Positions 12,030-23,899 of a DNA stretch of 64,000 bases are shown here, piece after piece. Under the pieces are notes generated by a model, which had not been told where the DNA came from, made no database searches, and was given only the letters and a program-made list of their open reading frames with translations. Origin of the DNA: Lepeophtheirus salmonis (taxonomy: Eukaryota > Arthropoda > Copepoda > Siphonostomatoida > Caligidae); contig NC_052132.2 of NCBI RefSeq assembly GCF_016086655.4, positions 16,122,805 to 16,186,804 on the forward strand. Reading direction: 5' to 3'. The translations under genes and the position numbers were made by a program. Position 1 is the stretch's first letter, and each line of letters opens with the position of its first letter.

Positions 12030-15000
12030 GTACCCTCTGTACTGCACCCCATGTAGTGGAAAGTGATTTAATAAAACCATTAGAGAGGTCAGAACTCATC
12101 ATTACCCACTAATGAAAAGGTGAGCTGGTGAACTATTCTCCACTATTGTTCTGCTTTAGATAAAGAATAAATAAGATCTGTTTTTAAATTTTTTGCAACA
12201 ATCGTTGCCAAGAGAACAAGTCCTCGACCTAAATGATTTTTTTGTCTACTTAGACCAGAAATATTTGATTTATCAAATAGGTAAGACACCCATTTTATTT
12301 CTCCCTTTAGGCATATGTAGGTAGGGATGCTGCATTATATAAAACATGGGTATTATTAAGAACCATACCATTTTTGCAAGTTTAAGTTTCTACATTTATT
12401 AACATTATTAATTTCCTTAACGTTTAAAGAAGTTAAATTAGCATCTGTTTCCCGGATTTCTTTCATAATCAATCCCAAGCACGACAACCTTCTTGATTAG
12501 AGGACAACTGGTAATGACAATACCATCAGTAGGAAGCATATTGCTCAAGACAGAGGACAGTTGAGTCCAGATTTCATCTCAAACTTCCGGAAATGAGATA
12601 GGAATACTTCCAATCTTTGAACAAGCTGCAAGCGGATATAGTTATAGAAAAGAGTAGGAAAAAATCGCAATTGAAAATAACTCCAGTCTGAGACACGTAT
12701 GATCGTCAAGAATGGAATCGAACGCTTTCCTAAAATCAACGGTCACTATGGCCCCAAATTTTTCCTTCTACTCACAGAATCAATTGCACATACTTCTTGA
12801 AAGATCAAATATTTTTCCATGGTTAAGGAAACGCTATTGATGGGGAGCTATTTTCATATTCAGTATTGGTTCCATTTCTCTCGTAATAATTCTTAAAATA
12901 ATTCATTATAATTTATTTAGGATTGTTATTGGTTGCCAATGACTCTTATCAGTTCCATCTCCCTTTTTATTATTTTTAACAATTCTTCCCTTTGTAACTG
13001 ACTATTATAAATATTGAAACTTTTCCGCTGATTATTTATAAGATACGTTTTATTACAAGTGTTATGAACATCAGGGGACCATTTGCAAAGTTATGAAATA
13101 AAGGTTGTATTCATGCATATTGACCCTCTGTTAGTAAACATCTTTTTTATAAAGTCATTATTGAAATGTGTTAAAAAAAGAAACCCAAAAATACAACCTA
13201 TTTAATAACTTTATTCACAGTTGAGTTAGTGTTTTGACAAAATAAATTCGTTATTCTTATAGTAAAAATATTTAATTGAGAAATTAGAAAAATCAAAATA
13301 AATCAAAAGGAAAAACAAAGGTGCTACTTTTCAGCAAAACAGTCGATTAAATTCCTTAAACCTTAATTTTATCCACGATTTAAATAGTATTAAATAATAA
13401 ATAAGACATTATCGAGATAAATAAAGAATTGCCTTTTGTTAAGTTTAATGTTTCAGGAGCCTATTAAAAATATTGAATTTAAAATGTAGATTAAAGGAAA
13501 TAAGAAACATTTTCTTTTAATTTTGGGGTTTATCATATCCCAGTTCAATAAGGAAGGGTTAATTATTATTACTTGCAGTTGGTTTGTTGTTATTATTATT
13601 AGATCATTATAGATTATAGCTGAGTAAATTCCAATGTCGGTTACAACACTGATATTAGTAGCTTAGCACGTCGTTCCATCGCTCTTCCAATACATAGTAA
13701 AGAAGGGGTAATTTCACAGTTAAGGGTGGTAAAAAATTTCCCTTCGATTCCGTCTGTACCCATCATCTTGTTATATTTCAAAAAATTCTTAATATAATGA
13801 GAAATAATATAAGTATACCAAATGGAACTTGAATGACAACTTGACTTCCTAGGAAAAATTAGACCTCCGTCCTGCAACTGTAGATTGAATATCTGTCTGA
13901 GAAGATCTTAAAATATCTTCAGGCTCTAAAAGTTTTATCACTGTGAATAATTTTAGTAATCTTCAAAGTTCTGCACCTCTCATTTGCTTCAACATCTTAA
14001 GTCTCAGACGGGAGATGTTTTCAATTGCAATTTTTTCCTCCTCTCTTATCGAACTATTATCATATATCTTGTCAGTAATGACGATATACAAAGTTAAACA
14101 CGTCTAAAATATTGGACCATTTAACAAAATTTACTCCAACTTTCCTTGAAATTCGCTTGACCTCTCCTTATATTTACTTCTTAACAATTTTCTTACTCAT
14201 TTGAATTATGCAAACCCTAAGAACAGTAGCTGCTCTTAGACCCGAGAAAGAACAATGAAAATTATTCCTGAATCCATAACAAAGAAGGTCTTTAAATTTA
14301 TCTTCCTCCCATATCCATTTTGGTACATTATATCCTGTGTACAATGTTTCACTACATATTTTAGTATCAATTATCCTATGATCTGAGGCTGGATCAGTAT
14401 GGTTAGATGTATCTATAATCTGTGCAAACAGTCTTTGGTATACAAGTGACATATCAATTATAGAAGAATGGTCTCCACTTCTCCATGAAAAAGAATAACT
14501 TTTGAACCCTTAGAATATCTATCAAATTTAGTTTTAAGATTAACTTTTGAAGAATATGTTTATTTGTATAGTATCGATGATTGAGATCTCCAATTAACAA
14601 AAGTGGGGTCGAGTCTTTTCTTTGGTCTTTGATAATTCTTAGAAAAAACTGCGATTATTTTTGATTGGGACCATAAGCGTTAACTAGAAGAAAATTAAAA
14701 CTCGGAATCTGTATTAAACTTTTATGCCACTCTTCTTAACTTATGTTCTCTTTTAGAAATATAGGATTTGTATTTTTTATATTTTAAATAAATGTTAATA
14801 CTCCTCTGGAACCAGAAAAAAAGTTAAAAAACTCAAGAGGCAGGCGCGAGTGACATGGAGAATTACAAAAGAAGGATATATAATGTCAGGTTTGAAAAAG
14901 AGATGGGGGAATAATCCTCTCATAATGAAAGAAATGATTCTATTAATTCCTAAGATAGCATGGAGTTTATCAACTGCTTAGATATTAATAAGAACACATT

Positions 15001-15980
15001 GGTAAGGGAAAAAATCTGAAACTTTAGTTTGACTCCTGTTTGAGTGCATTATCTGAATTTTAGAAAGGTAACAAAAGACAATAAGAAGTCCCAAATTGAA
15101 TTTTGCCCTAGTATTTTTTTTTATCTGAAAGCTATTTCAAAATAAGGGGGAAAAGACAAAAGGAGCAGTCCACCAACAAAAAAGAACCACCCCACTCAGA
15201 GCTCCTTGACTGTTTCTGCTCTCTTTCAGGGGAAAGATCCCGTTTACTTCTTTTTCCTAAAGAAGAAGGCTGAGAGTACAACGGTCCAAAATTGTATGGA
15301 CACCCAAATGAGGCTTGGAGTGTTTCTTTAGCAGCTTCCTTCTCCATCCTCCTTCGTCTTCGCACTTTCTTTGACCTCTGTACTGGAATAAGACGTACAT
15401 ATTACTAGGTAAGTCATATAATTCTTTTGAAGTTTTACTTGGAGGCTCAATTCATGCAACAAATATTTCCTTCGGCTTTTGTCTGTACATTAATCTCTAA
15501 AGAGAACATTCTTTTTCATTATCCAAATAATCAATCTATACTTGTTCGAAAAAACATCATTTACCCAATCATTGTTCACTCCGGAAGACTTCTCTCCATC
15601 CTTTTGTTCTACAATTTGGGTCTCACTAACCTCTTAAATTGGTTCTACTGATTGGGCTCCCATACTCACCTCCATTTGTACTTCTGATGGAACACGTTCT
15701 TGCATGGATTTTTTGAGAGCCCTTTCATATTCAAAAGTTCTAAGTCGTTTTTTCACACAATAATGTGTCATGTGTCCAAAATGAAAGCATCTTTGACTTT
15801 GAAGTGTCACTCCGGAAATCTTTAGCTTAATTGAGTTTGAGGTATAGGCGAAAGCTCAACTATGTCCTCACTGTCTCGCCAAATTTCCCAATAACTCTAA
15901 TATTTTCCCTCTGTTTTATCATCAATTGTTTTGTTGGTGAAAGTGATTTATAAGTTTACCAAATTGCTTTAGCAATTCAA
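12030..15980 (-). mobile_element. Non-LTR retrotransposon (LINE 1 of window), decayed
   Basis: Read 5' to 3' on the minus strand. ORF1-like scrap 15,980-15,680 with a degenerate CCHC knuckle 'CFHFGHMTHYC' (second Cys is Phe). Basic region 15,365-15,132. APE-type endonuclease 14,700-14,170 with 'NAYGPN', 'GDLNHRYY' and 'DPASDHR'. Linker 'MGTDGIEGKFFTTL' near 13,760. Reverse-transcriptase fingers 'GTDKSHWQPITILN' near 12,960-12,910 and palm motif A 'VDFRKAFDS' near 12,750-12,715. Further scraps reach about 12,030. It would copy its RNA at a nicked target site, but many stops and frameshifts make it dead. Between 13,020 and 13,640 an AT-rich stretch is longer than the usual linker and may be an insertion. 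Confidence 0.7.
14174..14700 (-). pseudogene. LINE APE endonuclease domain remnant
   Basis: The best-preserved part of the 12.0-16.0 kb LINE. The motif NAYGPN near 14,680, the metal-site GDLNHRY (family GDFN) near 14,600, and the catalytic SDHR near 14,385 are in the expected order and spacing for exonuclease-endonuclease-phosphatase domains. A 92-codon frame (14,174-14,452) carries the SDHR half; the first half lies in another frame. Confidence 0.7.
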
Positions 15981-16569
15981 GTATTTTTCCCGCATTTACT
16001 CTTTTAAAAGTATTGATTAGCATCAAAACCAATTTATTCATTTTATTAATAGTACCTTGTCAGTTCCTTTTACTTTCGATTGAATCGTAAATTAGTTTTA
16101 AAAGACTAAACTTCCTTTCAAAAAATTTAAAAAAAAACCATTAAAAATTTATTACGCAACTATTACGCCAAGCATTTCAATTCAGTCAAAGAATTCATTA
16201 ATACTATTGATGAAAACAATGTTGCAATTTAAAAAGAAATATATGTTTTGAGGAATGATTGACTTTTGCAACCATTATAGCATTGGAAGAGAGATTACCG
16301 CAACTCCCAAATGTAACTACCTTTGAAATCTATGGTAAGAAATATACCTAGAACCTTTCAAAACTAAATGTCGGAAGGGGATAAAGAAAATCAAGGGATA
16401 CATCAAATTGAGAGAATGGGTTCTTAAAACCATTAATCACTATAGCGAGTTTCTTAAATACAAAAACGGTCCTACCGTCAAACTTGATTCCAAAAGGGTT
16501 CTATGTGGGATGTCGGACATAAATGTACCAAAAAAAAACAAAAAAACACCTGATGGACTACATTAAACT

Positions 16570-17095
16570 AGGGGAGGGAGTGATTTCGACTTTTTAAGAT
16601 CTTCAGATAACTGAAGAGGCTCCTGAAAGTAAATGAAAGGTCTCATTATGTAGAGAAAGTTGTCAATTTGTCTCTTATGGATTACACAGGGGGGAGGAAA
16701 GAGACTCAGAGTCGATCCGTGTACTGAGGGATGAGACCGGAAGTGATCACATTTCATTATGTAAGTCACTACAATAATTTCTTGTATATTGACCTCATCC
16801 CTTAGTCCACCGATCAACTCCAAGTCCCTTTCCCACCCTAACTCCATAAGAGATACAAACTCACTTACAAAATCTTTTCATCTACTTTCATGATCTCCAT
16901 AATCATTTTTATTTATTGAATTTCAATGTCCACTTACGTGGTCTCCAATTTCGAAATAGAATAACGGAAAGAAATGCTCAGGATTTGTTGGGATTGGTTA
17001 TATTTGTAAGCCCTTGATGGACTGAGAGTAGAATTGAAAATCGAACGTGGAGTAATTCCTAGCTATGTCATTACTTGATACTTGGTAATTTTCAT
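16570..17095 (+). repeat. Palindromic repeat, copy 2 (inverted to copy 1)
   Basis: Matches 2,420-2,935 read on the opposite strand, by eye about 80% over ~520 bp. Imperfect inverted arms lie at about 16,614-16,736 and 16,790-16,915: 'gagactcagagtcgatccgt' against complementary 'accgatcaactccaagtccc', and an outer pair 'tctcttatggatta' against 'taactccataagaga'. The 3' flank contains the family X word 'tagaattgaaaatcgaacg' followed by 'gtggagtaattcctag'. The 94-codon minus frame (16,563-16,847) is simply one arm read through and is not a gene. Confidence 0.7.
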
Positions 17096-18370
17096 TTTCG
17101 AAATCTGATATTATAATTCTTTCATTCTTATAAATTTCTTAGCTGTTTTGAAGTTTAATTTTTTTATACGAATCGATAATTTCATACGACACCCTCAATT
17201 TCGGAGCAGCACAAGCCCCCTTCATCTAATCCCCTGCGGACACCTCTATATAATTATTCCTTAGAAAAGGGTCGCTTGTTTACAAAAAAAGGAACATTTT
17301 GGATCTTATTTTTGACACCCCCTATAATATAGTTCATGGATCATAAAACTCAATTGGCATGCGTACTCAATTTAACAATCCAAGCTGTGATTGAATAAAA
17401 TAATAAATAAAATTAATCCCTTTTTTCAGATAAGTTCCCTTCCAAATCCATCAAAATATATTACATCTAAATAATTCTTATACATTTCTATTTAGTCAGA
17501 TGTAACCATATGAAAATATCTGCAAAAAGAAAAGATATTGAGCCAAGGATTTAATTTTAATGACTATAATAGGATATTTAGACATAATATATATAAATAA
17601 AAAAACGAAGTTCATTGAGAGTTTTTTTTTATGTACGGTCTATGTAATAAAAATGGTATAAAAATACAAAAGTTATGATATATAGACTGCTTTGAACATA
17701 GTGTATAATATGAAAATTTAATAACTTGAACGAACGAATAAAAATGAATATATAATTCTTTGCCAAAATAAGAATAAGAAATTAAATGTATGTATGTATT
17801 ACCAAGAACAATGAAATTAAATTAAGTTATATATGTAATATCTAAGTACACAATTTAAAAAGCCCGGAATCATACTGCATAATTTCTTCGTTTACTTCAT
17901 TTTAGTCATACAATTAAATAAAACTGTCTTGTATGTACATATTTGTGTATTTAAATTAAATTATATGGGGTAATGTCCTTTTCTTGTTAGAATTAATGGA
18001 ATGAATGATATAATTAGATAGTCCCACATATATAATTTAGTTATTCGTATGATTTAAAACATAAGCATATTCATGTTCAAAATGATAACATATATCCTTT
18101 TAAAATGCATTAAAAGATTTTGCTAAGGATAAGAAAATCGTACCTCGCCTATTAGAGCTCTATAAAGCCATTATTACTTCTTTTTTTTTAAACCTAAATT
18201 TATTTTCGTAAAATATATATTATAAATTAAAAGTAATACATCCAACAGTACTTCAACTAATAATTTTTTTTTGTTCATTATAACGAATAAAAAAAAGTTT
18301 TATTCACAAATTTCAACACTCTACTTCTATATATTTTACCAAAATCTCATTTTCATCAAAACTCTCCTTC
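17096..18370. other. AT-rich intergenic stretch
   Basis: No coding or repeat family recognised. Confidence 0.4.
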
Positions 18371-18372
18371 AT

Positions 18373-19280
18373 TTATATTGATCTCTTGACCATCCCTTGA
18401 GGTTTTCCTTTTTTATTAGTTTTTGCCTTGTACATGACTGACTGTATTTTTGCTATCAAAGCTTCTATTTTGAATTTTTCTGGGTGATTTGACGCCGTTA
18501 ACACTAGCCAATCATCATTAGAAATTATGTTGATCAATTGTTTTTGTTTTATCTCCTCCACTCCGTTAATGAATTGCCGTACGGACGGAAATAGGAAGAA
18601 GAAGTGCTCTGAATTTTCAACCGCCAAGCCACAGAAAGTGCAGTATTTATTCCCCACTGCTGATTTGATAGTATACATTGTGGATGTAGCCATGAGATAT
18701 CAGAACCATTTTTGTTCATAAGAAGGAAAAAGAATCCAAAATACTAAATCAGGCTACGAGTCTACTGGAGCACCCTCTTACAATTGAGAGACATATGAGT
18801 TTTTGCGATTTTCAATGCACCCCTAATTGTCTTTGACGTAATTGTCACAAGTTAAAAAAACAATGGAGTCGGTGGGTCGATCAATGCTTTGCTATCCTTT
18901 CATTTGTTCTGTATCACCTTGAAATCGGCAATCAAAATTTTGATGGGACGATCACCCCACCCTAAATGATATTCTCACATTATTATCCCGTTTCACCAAA
19001 CCTAGGAAGAAGAGTTAGTGTTTGTTAATGTTGAGTGAGAGCCATTCAATATCGGAACCACTTTTGTTCATAAGTAGTAAAAGAGCTCCCAAATACTGAT
19101 TTCGCATCCCTGTTAAAGCTTAAGACCCCCAGTTTACTGCAGCGCCCCAAACAATTTTCAATGCTTCTGTTATTGTTTTTGAGGTTATTGTCCAAAGTTA
19201 AGCAAAGAATGGAATAGGTGGGATGCTCAATTCTATTCTATCCTTCCATTTGTTCTGCCTCACTTTGAAATGGAGAATAA
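18373..19280 (-). pseudogene. LINE 3' end: zinc-binding region, partly duplicated
   Basis: The minus-strand frame 18,693-18,373 (106 codons) carries 'KYCTFCGLAVENSEHFFFL', the CxxC...H pattern of the zinc-binding segment that follows many LINE reverse transcriptases. Upstream on the same strand, two related segments (about 19,275-19,045 and 18,925-18,700) both contain 'HFKV.QNKWKD' and 'LLMNK.GSDI', so this portion appears to be tandemly duplicated. No palm motifs are seen. It is a truncated, non-functional copy and differs from the LINE at 20-22.3 kb. Confidence 0.55.
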
Positions 19281-19990
19281 AATATTTAATTTGTTGATTT
19301 TAGACAAAAATATGTATAAATCGAATATAAGCATTAGCATCTCAGCATCAAAATATGTATAAAAATACTAAGTGAATAAATACAAATAAAATAAAATATT
19401 CGGCTATACATAAGCTTTTTTATGAATTCCTGTCAACATAGAAATAAATAACAAACAAGCCACTTAAATGGATAAAATATAAATAAATAAATTATATTAA
19501 GAAGATGCTAGTATCAATACCCAGGTCTGCAACTTATTTTTATTAATAAAGAAGATATGAAAATATCGCTGAAAATAAATTAGATGAAATGAAGCCACAC
19601 ACATATATATTTTAAAATTAAAAAAAAAAAAATGGCTTACAACTCCGAACAAATGAGGAAAAATAAAATACTACATAACATGTTATAGATAATGTGATAT
19701 GTTGGTAATCAGTATTTCATTATTTAATGATATAATAACATCCTCAAGAATTTTACACTGGGAACCCAACAAGTATACAGAAGTGACCTCATGATCATAT
19801 ATAAATTTAGTTTGTTAAATATTTATTACTACTTGCCATACAAACACAAAATAAAATTGTACAAATATAAGGTAACGAACACGACCACACAACAGGGCAT
19901 TTGTGCTCCTACATCAAATTCTAAAACCTAGTTGACAATAAAACCATTTATTTTTTAAACATTTAATAAATTTTAAAATACGAAAGTCTT
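19281..19990. other. AT-rich intergenic stretch
   Basis: No gene or recognised repeat. Confidence 0.4.
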
Positions 19991-22260
19991 CGTTTTCTTC
20001 ATTCATTTGTTGTTTCTCGTAAGATAGGGAAGGACATCTATTGATGAGATGTTCTGCACTTTGCAATTCTTCTATTCATACATTGTAAGATAAGCTTATG
20101 TCCTCCTTAGGTGGGTAGAAAAGGGCCTTGTCTAGTGTAGCCTTGTACAATGAGTCTCAATTTTTCTCTTCCAAACTTGTTACACTTCGACTTTGGCTTA
20201 TTAAGCATCATAGTATGTGTATGTTTCATACTTAAATCTTTTTTATATCAGTCAAACCGATATTGAAGGAAGAAGTAATGAATTACTTTCTTCCTGTAGC
20301 TTGGAGTCGTCCCAATAACAAACTGGTTTTGGCTCTCAGTACCCCTCTTCGCAAAATTCAATTCTGGTAATTTTTCTTAATGTCCTTAGCAACATTCTTG
20401 ATGTATATTATTCTCACTCATTCTTTTGATGATGGTTTCTTTACATTTTAAAGATTGCAGTAATTGTAAATTGGGAGTCTGATCTGATAATTACAGTGTT
20501 CAGTGCTTTTCCGTATTTAAGAAGAGTTTCTACACCTTGTGTTATCGCGAAAATCTCTGCTTGAAACACAGAAGCCTCTTGTTCAATGAAGCCATTAAAT
20601 GACAAATTGATGCATCATCATTGCTGATGGTCAATCCAGCCCCAGTGTTTCCGTCTTCGTCTACAGATCCGTCAGTATAGATGATTGTATCAGGATTTTA
20701 ATCTGACTATTATCTATCCAAATGCAATTACTTTTTATGTAGTCACTTGGTTGATCCATTCCAACTTGTATAAGTATTTAATCACTATGGAACTGATGCC
20801 CAGTATGTTTTGGAATATTACCAATTCCATCTCAGGTATCACGGAAGAAATGTTTCATTCTCCATCTTGATTTCGTTGCCTATTCCTTAATGTATGTGTC
20901 CAGAGGAACAATGCCTAAAACTGCCTCCATTACTGCGGTTGGTGCCCTTTGAAATATATTAGTCATTCCCAGGAGTACTTTCCTTTTGAATGGTGTTTAA
21001 TATTTTCCTTCCAATTTTCTTTTTAGTGATTGCATATATCTATACTAGACATGCATTGGAGATGATAGGTCATACAACCAGAGAAGCTTTTATGAGATCA
21101 GTCCCCATTTTTTTTCTATGATCACCTTGACCATATTCCATATCCGAAAACACTTGGAGCTTCTTTTTTTTTTTCAAATACTCTGTCCAGGCGAGCCCTT
21201 GATCAAACGTCACACCTTGGTACTTCATGTGTGTGGCATATTCCATTACTTCGTGATTCTCTCTGCTCTTTTCTAAGCGTTGAACGATAAGCATTCTTAG
21301 CGATAAGTTTATTCATCTCTGTGGGAACTACGATGACGGTTGGGTTCGAGTTTGATGAGTTTATACTTTAAGCTGGCAAGATGTTTGGTCCACTAGGGAA
21401 TTGATAGTTTTTCTTTTTGGACGCCCAATATCTAATGGCTTGATGATAGCCTTGTTGAGTGATTCAGCAGTCTCATCAATTACAATTGGACTTGGACCTA
21501 TAACCGGTAGTGATGCTGATTCTGTATGGGACCTGAAGATGTCACAGTTAGCTTTTCTAAAATTTCTTGATTCTTAGCGATTAGCATGTTTTGCCCAATC
21601 CAAAATTAATTATCTATGGTCCAACATTGATGGTCTAAGATCTACGTACAACCCTGTTACCTCGAACTTGTTGAATCCATGTTGATTCATCATTGTGATG
21701 TCGATGGATGAACTGGCTTGTTGGTTGATGAAAGTAGTCGTTTCCTTCGTTAATAGTAGTCAGATTGTTTTCATCAATGATTTTTTCAAGAGGCTCTTCT
21801 CTTTTTTCACTAACTGTGGGCATTTGAGTCCATAGATAAGAGAAGTTGCGTTTGTTTTTGTTCGCAATGCTTAATTAGACGCAACAATGCTTCATTCTCA
21901 ATGGTTGGTAATTGGTCAAGGTAAGCAACAAAGATATACGTTACTGGCCCATCTATTTTCATACATATCCTGCAGATGTCTCGGTCTGAAAATTTTGGAA
22001 CTGACCATGCTTGTAAATGGTTAGTGGATCGTATACAAGCCCTTGGATTTGACCCCGGTGAGTCGTGGAATTAAATCTTCTAAGAGCGAGACTTTTCGTT
22101 GTGCCATTACTGAGATATGGCTCAGTTATTAGGAATATTAATTTGAGCTATTCTTCATGATATTGTTTTGGGATCTATCCCTCTTGCCCCACTTGTTGTA
22201 TATGATGGTTTCCCCTTTCATACCCATTATTGGGTCGATGTTAGAAACATCTTCCATATT
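19991..22260 (-). mobile_element. Non-LTR retrotransposon (LINE 2), RNase H type, palm deleted
   Basis: Minus-strand order: endonuclease 22,100-21,600 with 'YIFVAYLDQLPTIENEALL', metal-site 'SMDSNAHS' (21,841-21,817) and 'ENNLTTINEGNDYFHQP'. Next comes a short linker, then post-palm sequence 'KYQGVTFDQGLAWTEYL' near 21,225-21,170. 'APTAVMEAVLGIVPLDTYI' near 20,950-20,895 is typical of the region before RNase H. RNase H follows at 20,690-20,440 with 'IYTDGSVDEDGNTGAG', 'QAEIFAITQGVETLL' and 'RSDSQFTI', giving the D-E-D triad across a frameshift. A last zinc-like 'AEHLINRCPSL' lies near 20,050. Polymerase motifs A-C are missing between 21.4 and 21.3 kb, so it cannot be active. RNase H plus APE suggests the I/R1/LOA group. 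Confidence 0.75.
20440..20695 (-). pseudogene. LINE RNase H domain remnant
   Basis: RNase H degrades the RNA strand of RNA:DNA hybrids during retrotransposition. The three acidic sites are readable (TDGS, QAEIF, RSDSQ) in the right order and spacing. One frameshift and a few stops interrupt them. Confidence 0.65.
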
Positions 22261-22624
22261 TATAGATCAAATAATATGTATTAATATGTTATATCTATGT
22301 AGAGAGGTTAAAGTTGAAGGTTGAAGTCCGAAAATTTCCGTTCAATATATATTATATTTTGTTAAATATACTAAAATACTAGGAACAGCTGAATTTCTAC
22401 TTTTTTAAATCCCTCTATAACTTTCCAAAGAAGAAAAGGAGAGATCCAGGCAGTTCAATGTCAGCCAAAGTCCTCATAATGATTTAACAGGCTCTTACAT
22501 AACTATTTAATCGAATGAATGCTTTTTTAGCACTTAAGTCCTCTTGATTTATATTTAATATCAGATGTCTGAAATAACGTGTACCTTGTTAAACATAGGT
22601 TTCGTATATATATATATATATTTT
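22261..22624. other. Spacer with (TA)n microsatellite
   Basis: AT-rich. A short TA run lies at about 22,605-22,620. Nothing else recognised. Confidence 0.4.
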
Positions 22625-22910
22625 TTTTAGGGGGGAGGTTTGGGTTTATAATTTTTATTGAAAAAAGATGCAAAATATATAATATTTAAGAAAAAAAATT
22701 CTTTAAACATGAACTTATTTGAAAAAAAATTCAAAAATCCATAGCTACTCACAAAAAAACTTAAAATATTAAATATTTTTTAGAAAAAAACTCTAAAATT
22801 AAATTTTAAACTTCTAAGAAAAAAAATTCAAAAATCCATAGCTAATCAGAGAAAATTAATTTTTTTGTAAAAAAAATCAAAAATTCAAACTTAATTCCTT
22901 CTCCCCCTTG
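22625..22910. repeat. AT-rich 'ccatagctaatcac' repeat block
   Basis: Units such as 'ttcaaaaatccatagctact' (22,730-22,750) and 'aaaaatccatagctaatcag' repeat with A runs and end in 'ccttctccccctt'. It is the same repeat type as at 6,770-7,810. Confidence 0.5.
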
Positions 22911-22929
22911 ATGGAATAAATCAGAACTT

Positions 22930-23870
22930 GAGTTAAGTTCCAATTATTATGAATGGTATCAATTCTATGTGGTTTGTGTGGATGTAGATGATGATTATTA
23001 CTATTAAACATTTGTTGAGGAGTTGAGGATGGTTTTCCATTTTTTAATGTATGCTCTAAGTCACTATTGTTTTTTCTATCACGACAAGTTTTTTTATATA
23101 TAGGTGGGGTTGGGATTGTACTGAGCTAGGGCCAGATGAAGAGAAACCTGTTGAAGAATAGTTTTAACGAGAATTTTAATGGTAATCCTTACATTTGAGT
23201 TATCGTACGAATTATAAGTCGTAGATTCTTGAAACAGAATTCGATTTGGCTGGTACATTTCTTCGTGGTATTCCTTTTTTTCACTACTGAATACAATGGA
23301 GCTTTTTGAGTTTCTTGTTTGATTTGAAATATTGGAGAGGTTTGTCGATCATTTTTTGATTAATGATGACTGTTGAATAAATTCGATAAAGTGATTGTAG
23401 ACCCTGGTATATATTAGTAGACTTTAAAAGTTCTGGAGGAGGAAACCGTGCCGAAAAAGCTCCAATTTCAGGTTTAGCTTCTTGTTTTGTTTTATGTTTA
23501 CTAAAAAGCTTTTCAAGGAATGAATACTTTTTTATACAATTTTAGGAGAACCTCTTGCAGCACTTACAAGGGAATTTGAACTTCATTCATTGTTCTGTGT
23601 ATTTAGAGAAGACCAACATTTCTGTCTTAGAAAGTATCAAAGATCAACCGTTATTGAAGGATAACACAGAGTCGTTCTCATTTGACAAAGAATTTTCGGC
23701 TGTTTTACAACTTTTTATCAACTTATTTGACAATCTTAACGACTGACTTATTTCCAAATTATTAAGTTTGAACGGTGAAATAGAGGATGATCCTTCTTCT
23801 AAGGAATTGTCAGTGCTTTGCGTATCATCATCACGTACTTTAGATTAAGACGTCTGACATTCTTTTTTTT
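22930..23870 (-). other. Unresolved possibly coding stretch, Ser/Asn/His-rich
   Basis: On the minus strand, frames stay open for unusual lengths for such AT-rich DNA. One begins 'VRDDDTQSTDNSLEEGSSS' (about 23,845-23,670), one contains 'KPEIGAFSARFPPPELLKS' (about 23,490-23,425), and one ends 'DRKNNSDLEHTLKNGKPSS' plus a His/Asn tract (about 23,085-22,950). A plausible short intron runs from a GTAAGG near 23,197 to 'cttcaacag' near 23,153. I could not find splice sites joining all pieces in one frame. It may be a multi-exon gene for a disordered protein, or a decayed gene. The plus-strand 63-codon frame here has no domain. Confidence 0.3.
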
Positions 23871-23899
23871 CAACACACTTCCGTGAGGAAGGAGATGTA

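Noticed and set aside
15427..15651. 74-codon plus-strand ORF
   Set aside because: Opposite the LINE 1 ORF1 region; no domain.
16563..16847. 94-codon minus-strand ORF
   Set aside because: It is one arm of the palindromic repeat; the matching copy at 2.4-2.9 kb does not preserve the frame.
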